The notes beneath the pieces were generated by a model that saw nothing but the letters and a program-made list of their open reading frames with translations, made no database searches and was not told the DNA's origin. Below, in pieces: positions 37,848 through 47,439 of a stretch of 64,000 nucleotides of DNA. The translations under genes and the position numbers were made by a program. The DNA is from Stygiobacter sp. (lineage in GTDB: Bacteria; Pseudomonadota; Alphaproteobacteria; Rhodospirillales; Magnetospirillaceae): positions 48,813 to 112,812 of the forward strand of contig VBWB01000010.1 of the NCBI GenBank assembly GCA_006218045.1, written 5' to 3'. Within the stretch, counting starts at the first letter, position 1; each line of letters starts with the position of its first letter.

Positions 37848-39157
37848 GCCTTGCGCATGTCCCTGACCCGCACTGCCTTGCCCTGACTGCGCGGCAATTC
37901 GCCCGGCGCGCGGACCAATACCTCGCAGGTGACGCCGACCATGGATTTCAGGTGGTGACGGACCTGATGGGCCAGCAGCTTGCGAGAATCCTCGTCGCGG
38001 TCGGTATCGGCTTCGGCCTCGACGGTCAGGTGATCCATGCGGCCCTGACGGGTGACCACCAATTGATAATGTGGGGCGATGCCGGGGAAGCCGACCAGCA
38101 CCGCTTCGATCTGGCTGGGGTAAAGGTTGACGCCCCTGATGATCAGCATGTCGTCGTTGCGCCCGGTCACCCGCATGATGCGCACATGGGTGCGGCCACA
38201 GGCGCAAGGCTCGTCCACCAGCCGGGTGATGTCGCGGGTGCGGTAGCGCACCATGGGCAGGGCCTGCTTGGAGAGCGTGGTGATGACCAATTCGCCCGGC
38301 TCGCCCCTGGGCACCGGCTCCATGGTGTCGGGATCGACCACCTCGAAGACGAACTGGTCTTCCCAGCCGTGCAGGCCCAGGCGATAGCCGCATTCCATCG
38401 CCACCCCCGGCCCCATGATTTCCGACAGGCCATAGGTGTCGCAGGCGCGGATGCCCAGGCGGCGGTCCAACTCGCCGCGCATGGTTTCCGACCACGGTTC
38501 GGCGCCGAAGGTGCCGATGCGCAACGGGCCGTTGGCCAGATCGACGCCCATCTGCTCGGCCACTTCCACCAGATTGAGGGCATAGGATGGTGTCGCCGCC
38601 AGCACGGTGGCGCCGAAATCCATCATCAGGGCGATCTGGCGTTCGGTCTGGCCGCCGGAAATCGGGGTCACCGTGCATTTCAGTCGCTCGGCTCCGGCAT
38701 GAAAGCCCAAACCGCCGGTGAACAGGCCATAGCCATAGGCATTGTGCATGCAATCGCCCGGACGCACGCCGGCGCAGGCGAGCGAACGGGCCATCAGATC
38801 GGCCCACATATCAAGGTCCGCCTCGGTATAGCCGACCACGGTGGGCTTGCCGGTGGTCCCCGAACTGGCATGCAGGCGGATCACCTGTTCCCTGGGCACC
38901 GCGAACAGGCCGAAGGGGTAATTGTCGCGCAGATCGGTTTTGACGGTGAAGGGGAAGCGGGCCAGATCCTCAAGGCTCTCCAGATCGTCGGGGTGCACGC
39001 CCTTGACGTCGAAGGTACGGCGATAATGCGGCACCTTGGCATAAGCGTGGGCCAGGCTGTGGCGCAGGCGATCCAGTTGCAGCCGGGCCAGGGAGGCGCG
39101 GTCCATGCGCTCGATCTCGGGGGCGAACATGAAGCCACTGGCGGCCGGGACGGTCAT
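37844..39157 (-). CDS. paaK: Phenylacetate-CoA ligase
   Basis: 437 residues from ATG 39157 (GAGGAAG upstream). The AMP-forming ligase uses ATP and CoA to activate phenylacetate or related aryl-acids. The family-specific loop RLHASSGTTGKPTVVGYT, YGLFTGGLGFHAGAE, TYGLSEIMGPGVAMEC, and YRTRDITRL...CACGRTH are all present. The neighbouring iorAB make aryl-acetyl-CoA in the reverse logic, so the cluster links both ends of arylacetate metabolism. No paaABCDE ring-oxidation genes are present in the window. Confidence 0.94.
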   Translation of the reverse strand: MTVPAASGFMFAPEIERMDRASLARLQLDRLRHSLAHAYAKVPHYRRTFDVKGVHPDDLESLEDLARFPFTVKTDLRDNYPFGLFAVPREQVIRLHASSGTTGKPTVVGYTEADLDMWADLMARSLACAGVRPGDCMHNAYGYGLFTGGLGFHAGAERLKCTVTPISGGQTERQIALMMDFGATVLAATPSYALNLVEVAEQMGVDLANGPLRIGTFGAEPWSETMRGELDRRLGIRACDTYGLSEIMGPGVAMECGYRLGLHGWEDQFVFEVVDPDTMEPVPRGEPGELVITTLSKQALPMVRYRTRDITRLVDEPCACGRTHVRIMRVTGRNDDMLIIRGVNLYPSQIEAVLVGFPGIAPHYQLVVTRQGRMDHLTVEAEADTDRDEDSRKLLAHQVRHHLKSMVGVTCEVLVRAPGELPRSQGKAVRVRDMRKA

Positions 39158-39258
39158 TTTCACTTCCTCGTAAACTTCCGTCCGGGCGGTTTACGCCGTT
39201 GGCCGCGCCGACGCAATATTCGGCACGGCTTTATTTGAAGATCATAATTGTTCTGAGT

Positions 39259-39972
39259 TTAAGGTGCGATCAGCCCTTCGGCGATGGCCTTGTGCACCGC
39301 CTGGGCGGTGGTGGCGGCGCCCAGTTTATCCCGCGCGCTGCGTAAACTGGAGGTGACGTCGGATTCCGGTCGGTGCAGCAGGCCGGATATCTCCCACAAC
39401 GACCGCCCGCCGGCCAAAAAGGTCAGGCATTGCCGTTCCATGGCCGACAATTCGTCGTCGGGGATTTCCACTTCCAGCAGCCGTTCGATGGCGGTGTGGT
39501 AGTAAAGCGCCAACAGCTTCAGGCGCGGCTGCATATTGGCGAAATGCTCCATCTCGGCGCGCGAGCGGAAGGCGAAGGACATGGCGGCGATGCAGCCGTT
39601 ATCACTGTGGAACGGGATGGTGAAGCCGTCGCGGATGCCGTATTTGGCCGCCTCGGCGAACAGCAATTTCTGTTCCGGGCCCATGGCGCCGGGACGGTTG
39701 AGCAGGAAACGCCAGGCGAAGGGCAGGTGGCTGCGCTGCGCCTCCAACACGACCGGGTCGATGAACTGGTAGCGGTTGGCGAAATAATGCTCCATCCATT
39801 CGGCCGGATAGGTGGCGTCCCAATAGGGATTTTCCAGGCCTGGACGGCTGTTGCCATAGGCGAAAAAATCGACGTTGGCCAGTTTGGCCAAGCGTCGCAA
39901 GGAATCCTGGGCCGAGGAAATGTCCTCGACCCACAGCAATTCCTCGGTCATTTCGCTGATCCAGGAATCCAT
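39259..39972 (-). CDS. LuxR-type regulator with AHL-binding domain (solo)
   Basis: 237 residues. The N-terminal domain has the autoinducer-binding pattern of TraR/LuxR: the W and Y of YPAEWMEHYFANRYQFIDP, the D-P pair in that segment, W in LPFAWRFL, and G in GIRDGFTIPFH. The C-terminal GerE-type helix-turn-helix is weaker than usual (LAGGRSLWEISGLLHRPESD, LRSARDKLGAATTAQAV), lacking the typical TVNFHL motif, so its DNA specificity may differ. No luxI lies next to it, hence a solo receptor that could respond to the LuxI product encoded at 55279-55902. It is transcribed toward paaK. Confidence 0.88.
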   Translation of the reverse strand: MDSWISEMTEELLWVEDISSAQDSLRRLAKLANVDFFAYGNSRPGLENPYWDATYPAEWMEHYFANRYQFIDPVVLEAQRSHLPFAWRFLLNRPGAMGPEQKLLFAEAAKYGIRDGFTIPFHSDNGCIAAMSFAFRSRAEMEHFANMQPRLKLLALYYHTAIERLLEVEIPDDELSAMERQCLTFLAGGRSLWEISGLLHRPESDVTSSLRSARDKLGAATTAQAVHKAIAEGLIAP

Positions 39973-40046
39973 CGGCTCCTCCCATTCCCCTCGGGAAGGT
40001 TAGATCAATTCCTAAAAAATATCCAGCAAAGGTTGTGTTTTGGGCC

Positions 40047-41507
40047 TCAGCCCAACCCTCCCATGCACAGGTATTTGATCTCAAGGAAATCGTCCATGCC
40101 GTACTTGCTGCCCTCGCGCCCGATGCCCGATTCCTTGACGCCGCCAAAGGGGGCGACCTCGGTCGAGATGATGCCTTCGTTGATGCCGACGATGCCGTAT
40201 TCCAAGGCTGACGACACCCGCCAGCAGCGCCCGATATCGCGGGAATAGAAATAGGCGGCCAGACCGAACTCGGTATCGTTGGCCATCCGCACCGCCTGTT
40301 CCTCGCTGTCGAAGCGGAACAGCGGCGCCACCGGGCCGAAGGTTTCCTCGCGTGCCACCAGCATGGAGGGGGTGATGCCGGTCAGGATGGTGGGCTGGAA
40401 GAAGGTGCCGCCCAGATCATGGCGCTGGCCGCCGGTGAGCACCGTGGCGCCTTTGGCGATAGCGTCGGCGATGTGACGCTCAACCTTTTCCACCGCTTGC
40501 TCGTTGATCAGCGGGCCTTGATGGGTTTCGCCCAGCAGGCCGGGGCCGACCACCAGCTTGGCCACCGCCTCGGCCAGCTTGGCGGCGAAGGCATCATAGA
40601 CCGACGATTGCACCAAGATGCGGTTGGCGCAGACGCAGGTCTGGCCGGTGTTGCGGTATTTCGACGCCATGGCGCCGGCCACCGCCGCATCCAGGTCGGC
40701 ATCGTCGAAGACGATGAACGGGGCGTTGCCGCCCAGCTCGAAGCTGACCTTCTTCATGGTGTCGGCGCATTGGCGCATCAGATGCTTGCCCACCTCGGTC
40801 GAGCCGGTGAAACTGAGTTTGCGCACCAGCGGATTGCGGGTCATCTCATCGCCCACCGGCACCGGGTCGGCGCAGGGCAAAACGTTGAACACGCCGGCCG
40901 GGATGCCGGCGCGCTTGGCCAGTTCGGCCAGGGCCAGGGCGGAAAGCGGCGTGTCTTCCGCCGGCTTGACCACCACGGTGCAGCCGGCGGCCAAAGCCGG
41001 CGCGCATTTACGGGTGATCATGGCGTTGGGGAAGTTCCAAGGGGTGATGGCGGCGACCACACCGATGGGCTCCTTGGTGACGACGATACGGCGACCGGAT
41101 GCGTTTTCCGGGATGACGTCGCCGTAAACGCGCTTGGCTTCCTCGGCGAACCATTCGACGAACGAGGCGCCGTAAACCACCTCGCCCTTGGATTCGGCCA
41201 AGGGCTTGCCCTGTTCGGCGGTCATCAGCTTGGCCAGATCGTCGGCATTGGCCAGGATCAGCTCGAACCATTCGCGCAGGATACCGGCGCGTTCCTTGGC
41301 CGTCTTCGCCCGCCAGGCGGGCAGGGCGCGGGCGGCGGCGTCGATGGCGCGGGCGGTTTCCGCCTGGCCCATGGACGCCACCTGCGCGATGATCGTGCCA
41401 TCGGCGGGGTTGGTGACGGCGAAGACCGCCCCCGAATCCGCGTGGATCCATTTGCCATCCACATGGCCGTGATTGCGCAGCAAGGTGAAATCGGCAAGGT
41501 CCAGCAT
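40047..41507 (-). CDS. gabD: NAD(P)-dependent succinate-semialdehyde dehydrogenase
   Basis: 486 residues from ATG 41507, preceded by AGGAAGA. It oxidises succinate semialdehyde to succinate in GABA catabolism. Aldehyde dehydrogenase landmarks: TPWNFPNAMITRKCAPALAA, the catalytic glutamate in SFELGGNAPFIVFDD, the catalytic cysteine in NTGQTCVCANRILVQ, and EETFGPVAPLFRFD. The C-terminal NEGIISTEVAPFGGVKESG, EGSKYGMDDFLEIKYLC is typical of the GabD class. Divergent from the hydrolase gene; the partner gabT is not in view. Confidence 0.9.
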   Translation of the reverse strand: MLDLADFTLLRNHGHVDGKWIHADSGAVFAVTNPADGTIIAQVASMGQAETARAIDAAARALPAWRAKTAKERAGILREWFELILANADDLAKLMTAEQGKPLAESKGEVVYGASFVEWFAEEAKRVYGDVIPENASGRRIVVTKEPIGVVAAITPWNFPNAMITRKCAPALAAGCTVVVKPAEDTPLSALALAELAKRAGIPAGVFNVLPCADPVPVGDEMTRNPLVRKLSFTGSTEVGKHLMRQCADTMKKVSFELGGNAPFIVFDDADLDAAVAGAMASKYRNTGQTCVCANRILVQSSVYDAFAAKLAEAVAKLVVGPGLLGETHQGPLINEQAVEKVERHIADAIAKGATVLTGGQRHDLGGTFFQPTILTGITPSMLVAREETFGPVAPLFRFDSEEQAVRMANDTEFGLAAYFYSRDIGRCWRVSSALEYGIVGINEGIISTEVAPFGGVKESGIGREGSKYGMDDFLEIKYLCMGGLG

Positions 41508-41582
41508 TTTCGTCTTCCTGACAGACAAGGATCAGCAAACAGATATACTCGCGCCGGATCGAAAACACCAAGGGGCCATCCC

Positions 41583-42422
41583 ATGTCCGCCAGAACGTCG
41601 CTTTATCTGTCCGTCGCCGGTCATGAAATCCATGTCAGTGAATGGGGCGACAAAGCCGCCCCCGCTTTGGTCATGTGGCACGGACTGGCCCGCACCGGCC
41701 GTGATTTCGACATCGCCGCCGCCTATTTCGCTACGCGTTACCGGGTCATCTGCCCCGATACCATCGGGCGCGGTTTGTCCAGTTGGTCGGGCAATCCCGA
41801 CACCGATTATACCGTGCCGGTCTATTGCGCCATCGCCCTGGGTCTGTTGGACCAATTGGGCGTGCAAAACTGCGCTTGGGTCGGCACCTCCATGGGCGGG
41901 TTGATCGGCATGGCTCTGGCCGGCAGCGACATGGGGCGCGACCGCATCGGCAAGCTGGTGGTCAACGATATCGGCCCGGTGTTGAATGCCGAGGCGATCC
42001 ACCGCATCAAGGCCTATGTCAGCATGGTGCCGGAATTCGCCACCATGGCGGAATTCGAGGCCTTCCTGCGCGTGGTCTATGCCCCTTTCGGCCAACTGAG
42101 CGATAGCGAATGGCGGTCCATGGCGGAAACGTCGGTGCGCCGCCGCGACAACGGCAAGCTGTCGTCGCATTTCGACCCGGCGGTGATGCGGGTGTTCTGC
42201 GATCAGTTCGACGGCTCCGATGCCTGGGACTTGTGGGATGCCATCACCTGTCCGACCTTGGCTTTGCGCGGCGAATCCTCGGATCTGATCCTGGCGGAAA
42301 CGGCAGAGGAGATGACCCGGCGCGGCCCCAAACCCAAATTGATCACCGTGCCCGGATGCGGCCACGCGCCCATGCTGAACGTGCCGGAGCAATTGCGATA
42401 TCTGGAGGCGTTTTTGGGGTGA
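41583..42422 (+). CDS. Alpha/beta-hydrolase
   Basis: 279 residues from ATG 41583. Catalytic triad elements are clear: the oxyanion/HG-type loop WHGLARTGRDF, the nucleophile elbow WVGTSMGGLIGMALA, the acid near LRGESSDLI, and the histidine in PGCGHAPML. The substrate cannot be inferred; similar proteins hydrolyse esters or lactones. It is transcribed divergently from gabD, with a 75-bp gap, and is terminated by the hairpin just after its stop codon. Confidence 0.85.
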   Translation: MSARTSLYLSVAGHEIHVSEWGDKAAPALVMWHGLARTGRDFDIAAAYFATRYRVICPDTIGRGLSSWSGNPDTDYTVPVYCAIALGLLDQLGVQNCAWVGTSMGGLIGMALAGSDMGRDRIGKLVVNDIGPVLNAEAIHRIKAYVSMVPEFATMAEFEAFLRVVYAPFGQLSDSEWRSMAETSVRRRDNGKLSSHFDPAVMRVFCDQFDGSDAWDLWDAITCPTLALRGESSDLILAETAEEMTRRGPKPKLITVPGCGHAPMLNVPEQLRYLEAFLG

Positions 42423-42424
42423 TA

Positions 42425-42456
42425 CCGGTCGGCGTATCATTTGATACGCCGACCGG
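42425..42456. terminator. Hairpin between convergent genes
   Basis: A 15-bp perfect stem (CCGGTCGGCGTATCA / TGATACGCCGACCGG) with a TT loop lies between the hydrolase stop and the end of the cyclase gene. There is no T run, so it is a terminator-like hairpin serving both strands rather than a canonical one. Confidence 0.7.
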
Positions 42457-42461
42457 GTCGG

Positions 42462-44759
42462 TTAAGTCCCCGGCCAGTGCAGGGTTTCGCCGTCGGCCTG
42501 ACTGATGACGTCGTGGGCGGTGGGCTTCTTGCTCTTGCGGCCGCCCTTGCGCTTGGGCGTTTCGGTTTCCGAGCGTTCCATCATGCGGGCCACGGTTTCC
42601 AGCACCGTCCCCACCGAACTGGCCGGGGTTTCGGTGATGCCGCTGTTGTCGGCGGCGTCCAGCACCGCCGGAATCACGGCTTCCATGGCCGCCGGCATGG
42701 CGTTTTCGCCAATACTGCGGCGGCGCAGGTGGTAGACGGTCTGCTTGCCGAAATCCTTGGCCAGCGACAGCACGCCCACATATTCGGAAATGTACTTATC
42801 CTCGAAGGGGGCGCCGTTATTGACCGCCTCGGTGCGCAGGGCCGATTGCTCGGCGGTGAGCACGGCGACGAATTGCTGGGTGGCGTAGACGTGGCCGATC
42901 ACCGTCACCGGCTCCAGCCGGGCGGCGCGGTTGATGTGGCTGCCGTAGAAGTTCTTGTTGTTGCGGATGGGGTCGATGGCCTCGAACACCGGACCGGCAT
43001 GCAAGGAAATGCGCAAGGTCAGCGGATTGGTCAGCCGGTCCTTCATCTCGACACCCAGCCGCGCCACCACTTCTTGCATGGTCAGCGCGTATTCGGCCAT
43101 GGGGGTGGCCTTGTCCATGACGACGAAGATGGCGTCGCCCCAGGTGTTGATGGCTTTGGGCTCGATCCCCGACGCCGCCAGGCCGTCCTTCAAGCGTGAC
43201 AGGAATTCCAGGAAGTCGGGGATATGCTCTTCCTTGAGCTTGGAATAGCCGGCGATGTCGCAAAACAGCATGGAGCGGATGACCCGGCCCTGGCCTTCCT
43301 CGTCATCGTCGGCGGCACCGCCGAAATCCAGGTTGGGCATGGCCGGACCATCGGGACACAGTTCCGGGTTCTGGGTCAGCAGGCTGTCCAGATCGATGAT
43401 GCGCAGGCGCGAAATGTCTTCCCACTGGTCGATGAAGTCGCCGGCACCGCCGACCAGCGATCCGGGCATCATGTCCCACACCGCCAGCAGATAGGGGCTG
43501 GTGCGCAGAAAGCCCGAGCGCAAGGTCGCCAGCCCGTGCAGGCACTGATTGGCGAAACGGTACAGCATCTCGTGGCCCAAGAAGCGTTCCTCGGTGGCAT
43601 AGGTCACCGACGCCGCCAGCTTGAGCGCGTTCTTGAACCGCATCTCCCAGCGCGGGCCGCCATAGCGCACGTCCTCGGCGATGAAATCGTCGATGGCGAA
43701 GGGCATGACCACGTTGACCTCGGCCCCGCGTTCCAGCATGGCCTCGATGAACAAAAGATCGGCGCCGCAAGCGGCGGTGGAATAGCCGATCTGGGCGTTG
43801 AGTTCGTCGAGCTGCTTGGCGATTTCGGCGCGGACCACCGCTTCCAGGGCGGGGGGAAAGTGCGGACCTTCGCCCGGACGGTCGAGCGCATGGCCGGTGA
43901 ACACCACCACGGTGGGCGGCTGGACCACGGCGGCCAGTTCGTCGGGGACGGGAACGCCGCCTTGCTTCAGCAATTCGATCTGCTTCAAGGCCGAGACGAC
44001 GCGGCCATAATGCACGCCTTCCAGGGCGTGGGCCCATTGGAAGGTGCCGATGGCGGCCTCGGTATCCCCCAGCAGCAATTGCGCCTGTCCCAAGGTGGCC
44101 ATCATGCGATAGCGGATATCGGCGGTCAGGGTGGGGTCGATCTCGCCATGGGCCAGCAGGTCGTTGACGCGGGCGGCCAGGGTCTTGGCCTGGGGCATGT
44201 CGCCCAGCATCACCGACATGATGGCGGCGTCGATGCCGTCGCGGGCATTGCCGCCGACGGCGAAGGCGCGCAGGAACAATTGCCGGCAATGTTCCAGGTC
44301 CGAGCGTGCCCCCGAAGCCAACCAAGCCTCGCGGAAGACACGGGCCAGGGCGTTATAGGTCTCGGCGTCGGCATCGGCCTCGAGCTTCTTGCCGCGGACC
44401 ATTTCCATGGCCTCGGCCAGTTCGGCCATGGCGGCCAGGGCGTCGTCGGAATGGCTTTGGTCCAGCGCCATCACCGCCCGCTTCAACGATGATTGCAGGC
44501 GGCGGAACGGGCCTTCGTCGATGAGGATGGCGTCGAGCACCGGCGCCAGCAGCTTGCGCGCCTCGTCCACCGCGCCGGTCTGCGACAGGGCGATGGCGCC
44601 GAAGATGGCCAGTTTGAAGCTGTTGGGGAAAAAACGCAGGCCGTCGCGGCAGACGTCGTGGGCCAGGAAGTTCTGGCCGTCGTCCAGCAATGCCCTGGCG
44701 GCGCGTTCCCATTCGTCCTGATTTCTCGGCATCCCCGTCATCGCAGCGGATTCGGCCAT
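42462..44759 (-). CDS. TPR / SLOG-like / class III cyclase fusion protein
   Basis: 765 residues, no membrane segment or signal peptide. Residues about 1-280 are a helical repeat region resembling the DUF4071 TRAFs-binding/TPR type (RNQDEWERAARALLDDGQ, ETYNALARVFREAWL, ARDGIDAAIMSVMLGDMPQAK). Next, about 290-460, is a Rossmann-like domain: VVFTGHALDRPG, IGYSTAACGADLLFIEAML and EVNVVMPFAIDDFIAEDV, the SLOG-type nucleotide-sensor pattern. From about 500 comes the class III catalytic domain: MLFCDIAGYSKLKEEH, NTWGDAIFVVMDKA, LRISLHAGPVFEAIDP. A lysine-rich tail ends the protein (TPKRKGGRKSKKPT). It is probably a soluble cyclase gated by the sensor domain. Confidence 0.78.
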   Translation of the reverse strand: MAESAAMTGMPRNQDEWERAARALLDDGQNFLAHDVCRDGLRFFPNSFKLAIFGAIALSQTGAVDEARKLLAPVLDAILIDEGPFRRLQSSLKRAVMALDQSHSDDALAAMAELAEAMEMVRGKKLEADADAETYNALARVFREAWLASGARSDLEHCRQLFLRAFAVGGNARDGIDAAIMSVMLGDMPQAKTLAARVNDLLAHGEIDPTLTADIRYRMMATLGQAQLLLGDTEAAIGTFQWAHALEGVHYGRVVSALKQIELLKQGGVPVPDELAAVVQPPTVVVFTGHALDRPGEGPHFPPALEAVVRAEIAKQLDELNAQIGYSTAACGADLLFIEAMLERGAEVNVVMPFAIDDFIAEDVRYGGPRWEMRFKNALKLAASVTYATEERFLGHEMLYRFANQCLHGLATLRSGFLRTSPYLLAVWDMMPGSLVGGAGDFIDQWEDISRLRIIDLDSLLTQNPELCPDGPAMPNLDFGGAADDDEEGQGRVIRSMLFCDIAGYSKLKEEHIPDFLEFLSRLKDGLAASGIEPKAINTWGDAIFVVMDKATPMAEYALTMQEVVARLGVEMKDRLTNPLTLRISLHAGPVFEAIDPIRNNKNFYGSHINRAARLEPVTVIGHVYATQQFVAVLTAEQSALRTEAVNNGAPFEDKYISEYVGVLSLAKDFGKQTVYHLRRRSIGENAMPAAMEAVIPAVLDAADNSGITETPASSVGTVLETVARMMERSETETPKRKGGRKSKKPTAHDVISQADGETLHWPGT

Positions 44760-44830
44760 GATCGCGCCCTACAGCCTTTGATTTCCCCGATGGTCAAGGT
44801 TTAACACGCGGGGCGACCGCGGGCGAGCCT

Positions 44831-46543
44831 TTATGCCGCGCGCGCTCTATCCAACAAGTCGGGGTTGCGCATCTGGGCGACGAAGTGATCCACCGCCTGT
44901 TGCAGGCGGTTGGCGCCCTGGGCCAGGCCGGCGGCGGTATCCAGCACCTGGGCCGAGGCGGTGCCGGCTTGGTCGGCGGCCTGGGCCAACTGGCCGACGC
45001 CCTGGGACACCACCATGGTGCCTTGGGCCGCCTGATCGACGTTGCGGGCGATTTCGTCGGTGGCCGCCTCTTGCTGGCGCACCGATTGGGCGACGGTTTC
45101 GGAAATGGTGCTGAGGCGTTCGACGATGCTGGACACATGGCCGATGGACTGCACCGCGCGGCTGGTTTCCGTTTGCACGGCCTCGATATGGCTGGAAATC
45201 TCGGCGGTGGCCTGCGCGGTCTGGGTGGCCAGATTCTTTACTTCGTGCGCCACCACGGCAAAGCCTTTTCCCGCCTCACCGGCGCGGGCCGCCTCGATGG
45301 TGGCGTTCAGCGCCAACAGGTTGGTTTGCCGGGCGATGGTTTCGATCAAGATGACGATTTGGCCGATGCGGGCGGTCGCCCCCGACAGGTCGGTGATGAT
45401 GGCATTGCTGCTGGCGGCTTCGGCGGCGGCAAGGGCGGCAATACGGTTGCTTTCCGCCACCTGCTCGGCGATGGCGGCGATGGAGGCGGACAATTCCTCG
45501 GTGGCGGCGGCGACGCGGGCGGCATTGCCCGAGGCGTCCTGGGCGGCCCGGTCGACCCCTTGTGCATTCTGCCCGGCCTGGTTGGACACCGTCGACAGCG
45601 AGCGCGCAGCCTGCTCCAGGCTGGAGGCGCCATCGGTCACCGCGTTCAACACGTCGCGGACGCCGTCGTCGAATTCCTCGGCCATGCGGATGCGGGCCTG
45701 ACGGCGTTCGGCGCTGGCCGCGTTGGCCTGTTCCATCTGCTGGGCGCGCAAGCTCTCGCGCTCGATGGCGTTATCCTTGAAAGTGGAGACGGCGCGGGCG
45801 ATGTCGCCGATTTCGTCGACGCGCTCGGTGCCGGTGACGACGACCGAGGTATCGCCACGGGCCAGCGTGCGCATGGTGGCGATGGTGGCGGCGATGGGGG
45901 TGGTGATGGAGCGGCCGATGACCAGGGTGACCAGGGCCAGCGCCACCAGCCCGGCAACGGTGACCAGTCCGGCGGTCAGGCTGGCCCGGTTCCAGGCGTT
46001 CATGGCGCCGTTGAATTGCACGCGGGCCAGGCCGATCTGCATGTCGGTCAGCTTGCGCAAGGATTCCGCCGCCGCTTCATAGGTTTGTGCATCGGCTTCG
46101 CCCAGGTTTTCCCGGGCGCCGAAGGCATCGCCCTGGGCCAGCATGCCCAGGGTCTGGCCATAGGCTTGGCGCCACTGGGCCAGTTCGGTCTGGAATCGGT
46201 CGCCCAACCGGGTTTCCTCGGCATCGTGGGGCAATTGGCGGTATTGCCCCCAGAGCTCATCCATGGTCTTGCTGCTGGCGCTGATATCGATGGACAGCCG
46301 GTCCAAGGTCAGCCGGCTTTCACTTTGCACGATGTGGACGACGTGGCCGCGCACATGGTGCACGCTGTCGAGGATGCGGGCCAACTGGCCCATGGCCACC
46401 ACCCGTTGGGCATGCACCGCCTCGGCCCCCTCGGCCAGTTCGCGTCCGCCCAGCATGGCGGTCAGGCCGACAACCGCCAATAGAATGATCGCTGAAATCA
46501 GCAGGATCAGCAGGCGATGAGCGAATTTAATGCGGTGCAGCAT
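44831..46543 (-). CDS. Methyl-accepting chemotaxis protein
   Basis: 570 residues from ATG 46543 (GGAGA upstream). An N-terminal membrane helix ([23 protein letters not shown]), a periplasmic four-helix-bundle sensor of about 160 residues, and a second helix ([24 protein letters not shown]) are followed by a HAMP domain ([21 protein letters not shown]) and the signalling coiled coil. The hairpin tip is the highly conserved [21 protein letters not shown]. No cytoplasmic receptor-methylation pentapeptide tail (NWETF type) is present at the C-terminus. It should couple an unknown ligand to CheA. Confidence 0.93.
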   Translation of the reverse strand: MLHRIKFAHRLLILLISAIILLAVVGLTAMLGGRELAEGAEAVHAQRVVAMGQLARILDSVHHVRGHVVHIVQSESRLTLDRLSIDISASSKTMDELWGQYRQLPHDAEETRLGDRFQTELAQWRQAYGQTLGMLAQGDAFGARENLGEADAQTYEAAAESLRKLTDMQIGLARVQFNGAMNAWNRASLTAGLVTVAGLVALALVTLVIGRSITTPIAATIATMRTLARGDTSVVVTGTERVDEIGDIARAVSTFKDNAIERESLRAQQMEQANAASAERRQARIRMAEEFDDGVRDVLNAVTDGASSLEQAARSLSTVSNQAGQNAQGVDRAAQDASGNAARVAAATEELSASIAAIAEQVAESNRIAALAAAEAASSNAIITDLSGATARIGQIVILIETIARQTNLLALNATIEAARAGEAGKGFAVVAHEVKNLATQTAQATAEISSHIEAVQTETSRAVQSIGHVSSIVERLSTISETVAQSVRQQEAATDEIARNVDQAAQGTMVVSQGVGQLAQAADQAGTASAQVLDTAAGLAQGANRLQQAVDHFVAQMRNPDLLDRARAA

Positions 46544-46668
46544 GTTCTGGCTCTCCAGGCGCACTATAGACTCTGTGCACAGGGAGGCGGTTTTACATTT
46601 CCGGTATGATCATGCGCAATTGCGGAAATCCACAGCGGCTTTCGATACTTTCTATCCAAAAGTTTAAT

Positions 46669-47439
46669 TCAGTCTTCGCTGTTGTGACTCTTGCCCTTGC
46701 GGTGCCGATAGGTCACCAGTTCATGGACGATGCCGTGCAGGGTCTGAACTTCCTGGCCGGTCAGATGGGCGCGCTGGAACAGGTTGCGGATATTGCGTAC
46801 CATCACCGGGCGCTTGTCGGGAATGCGCAGAAAGCCGCATTCGTCCAGTTCGCGCTCCAGGTGGTCGAAGAAATGTTGCAGCTTTTCCTTGGTGGCCGGC
46901 GGCTCGGCCCCCTTGGTCATGTGCCGCTCGGGCAGGGTGGGGGCGGCGGCCTGATACCATTCATAGGCCACCAGCAACACGCATTGCGCCAGATTCAGCG
47001 ACGAATAATCCGGGTTCAGGGGCACGGTGACGACGGTATCGGCCAGGGCGACGTCGTCGTTTTCCAACCCCGTCCGTTCGGGGCCGAACATGACGCCGAA
47101 TTTCTGGCCGTCGGCATCCAGGGCGCGCATGGCCAGGGCGGCACTCTTTGGCGTATCCACCGGCTTGACCATGAAGCGGTTGCGTGCGGTGGTCGCCCAC
47201 ACCCGGTTGAGATCGGCCACCGCCTCGGCGGTGGTGTCGAAGATCCTGGCCCCCAGCACCACCCGATCGGCGCCCGAGGCGGCGGCGATGGCGCGATCGG
47301 ACAGCCAATCGGGGCGGGGGGCCACCAGACGCAAATCGGTCAGACCGTTGTTGAGCATGGCCCGGGCGGCGGTGCCGATGTTTTCGGATAATTGCGGCCG
47401 CACCAGGATGATGGCGGGGCCGGAAACGGCTTCGGTCAA
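46669..47439 (-). CDS. trmJ: tRNA (cytidine/uridine-2'-O-)-methyltransferase TrmJ
   Basis: 256 residues. No ATG or GTG precedes the conserved start; the TTG at 47439 overlaps the stop of the upstream gene (TTGA), so translational coupling is likely. The SPOUT-type knot motifs are visible: AIILVRPQLSENIGTAARAML, FGVMFGPERTGLENDDVALAD, and VPLNPDYSSLNLAQCVLLVAYEW. TrmJ methylates position 32 of several tRNAs. The C-terminal extension (ELDECGFLRIPDKRPVMVRNIRNLFQRA) is conserved in the group. It is the last gene of the cimA transcript. Confidence 0.93.
   Translation of the reverse strand: MTEAVSGPAIILVRPQLSENIGTAARAMLNNGLTDLRLVAPRPDWLSDRAIAAASGADRVVLGARIFDTTAEAVADLNRVWATTARNRFMVKPVDTPKSAALAMRALDADGQKFGVMFGPERTGLENDDVALADTVVTVPLNPDYSSLNLAQCVLLVAYEWYQAAAPTLPERHMTKGAEPPATKEKLQHFFDHLERELDECGFLRIPDKRPVMVRNIRNLFQRAHLTGQEVQTLHGIVHELVTYRHRKGKSHNSED

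Noticed and set aside
35364-37886. An 840-codon plus-strand open frame opposite iorA
   Set aside because: Its composition (Gly/Arg/His/Gln/Asp-rich, no recognisable motif) is that of an antisense shadow, and iorA on the other strand has complete TPP and ferredoxin motifs.
44885-46483. A 532-codon plus-strand open frame opposite the chemoreceptor
   Set aside because: Gly/Asp/His/Gln-rich antisense frame without a domain; the receptor on the minus strand has HAMP and signalling motifs.
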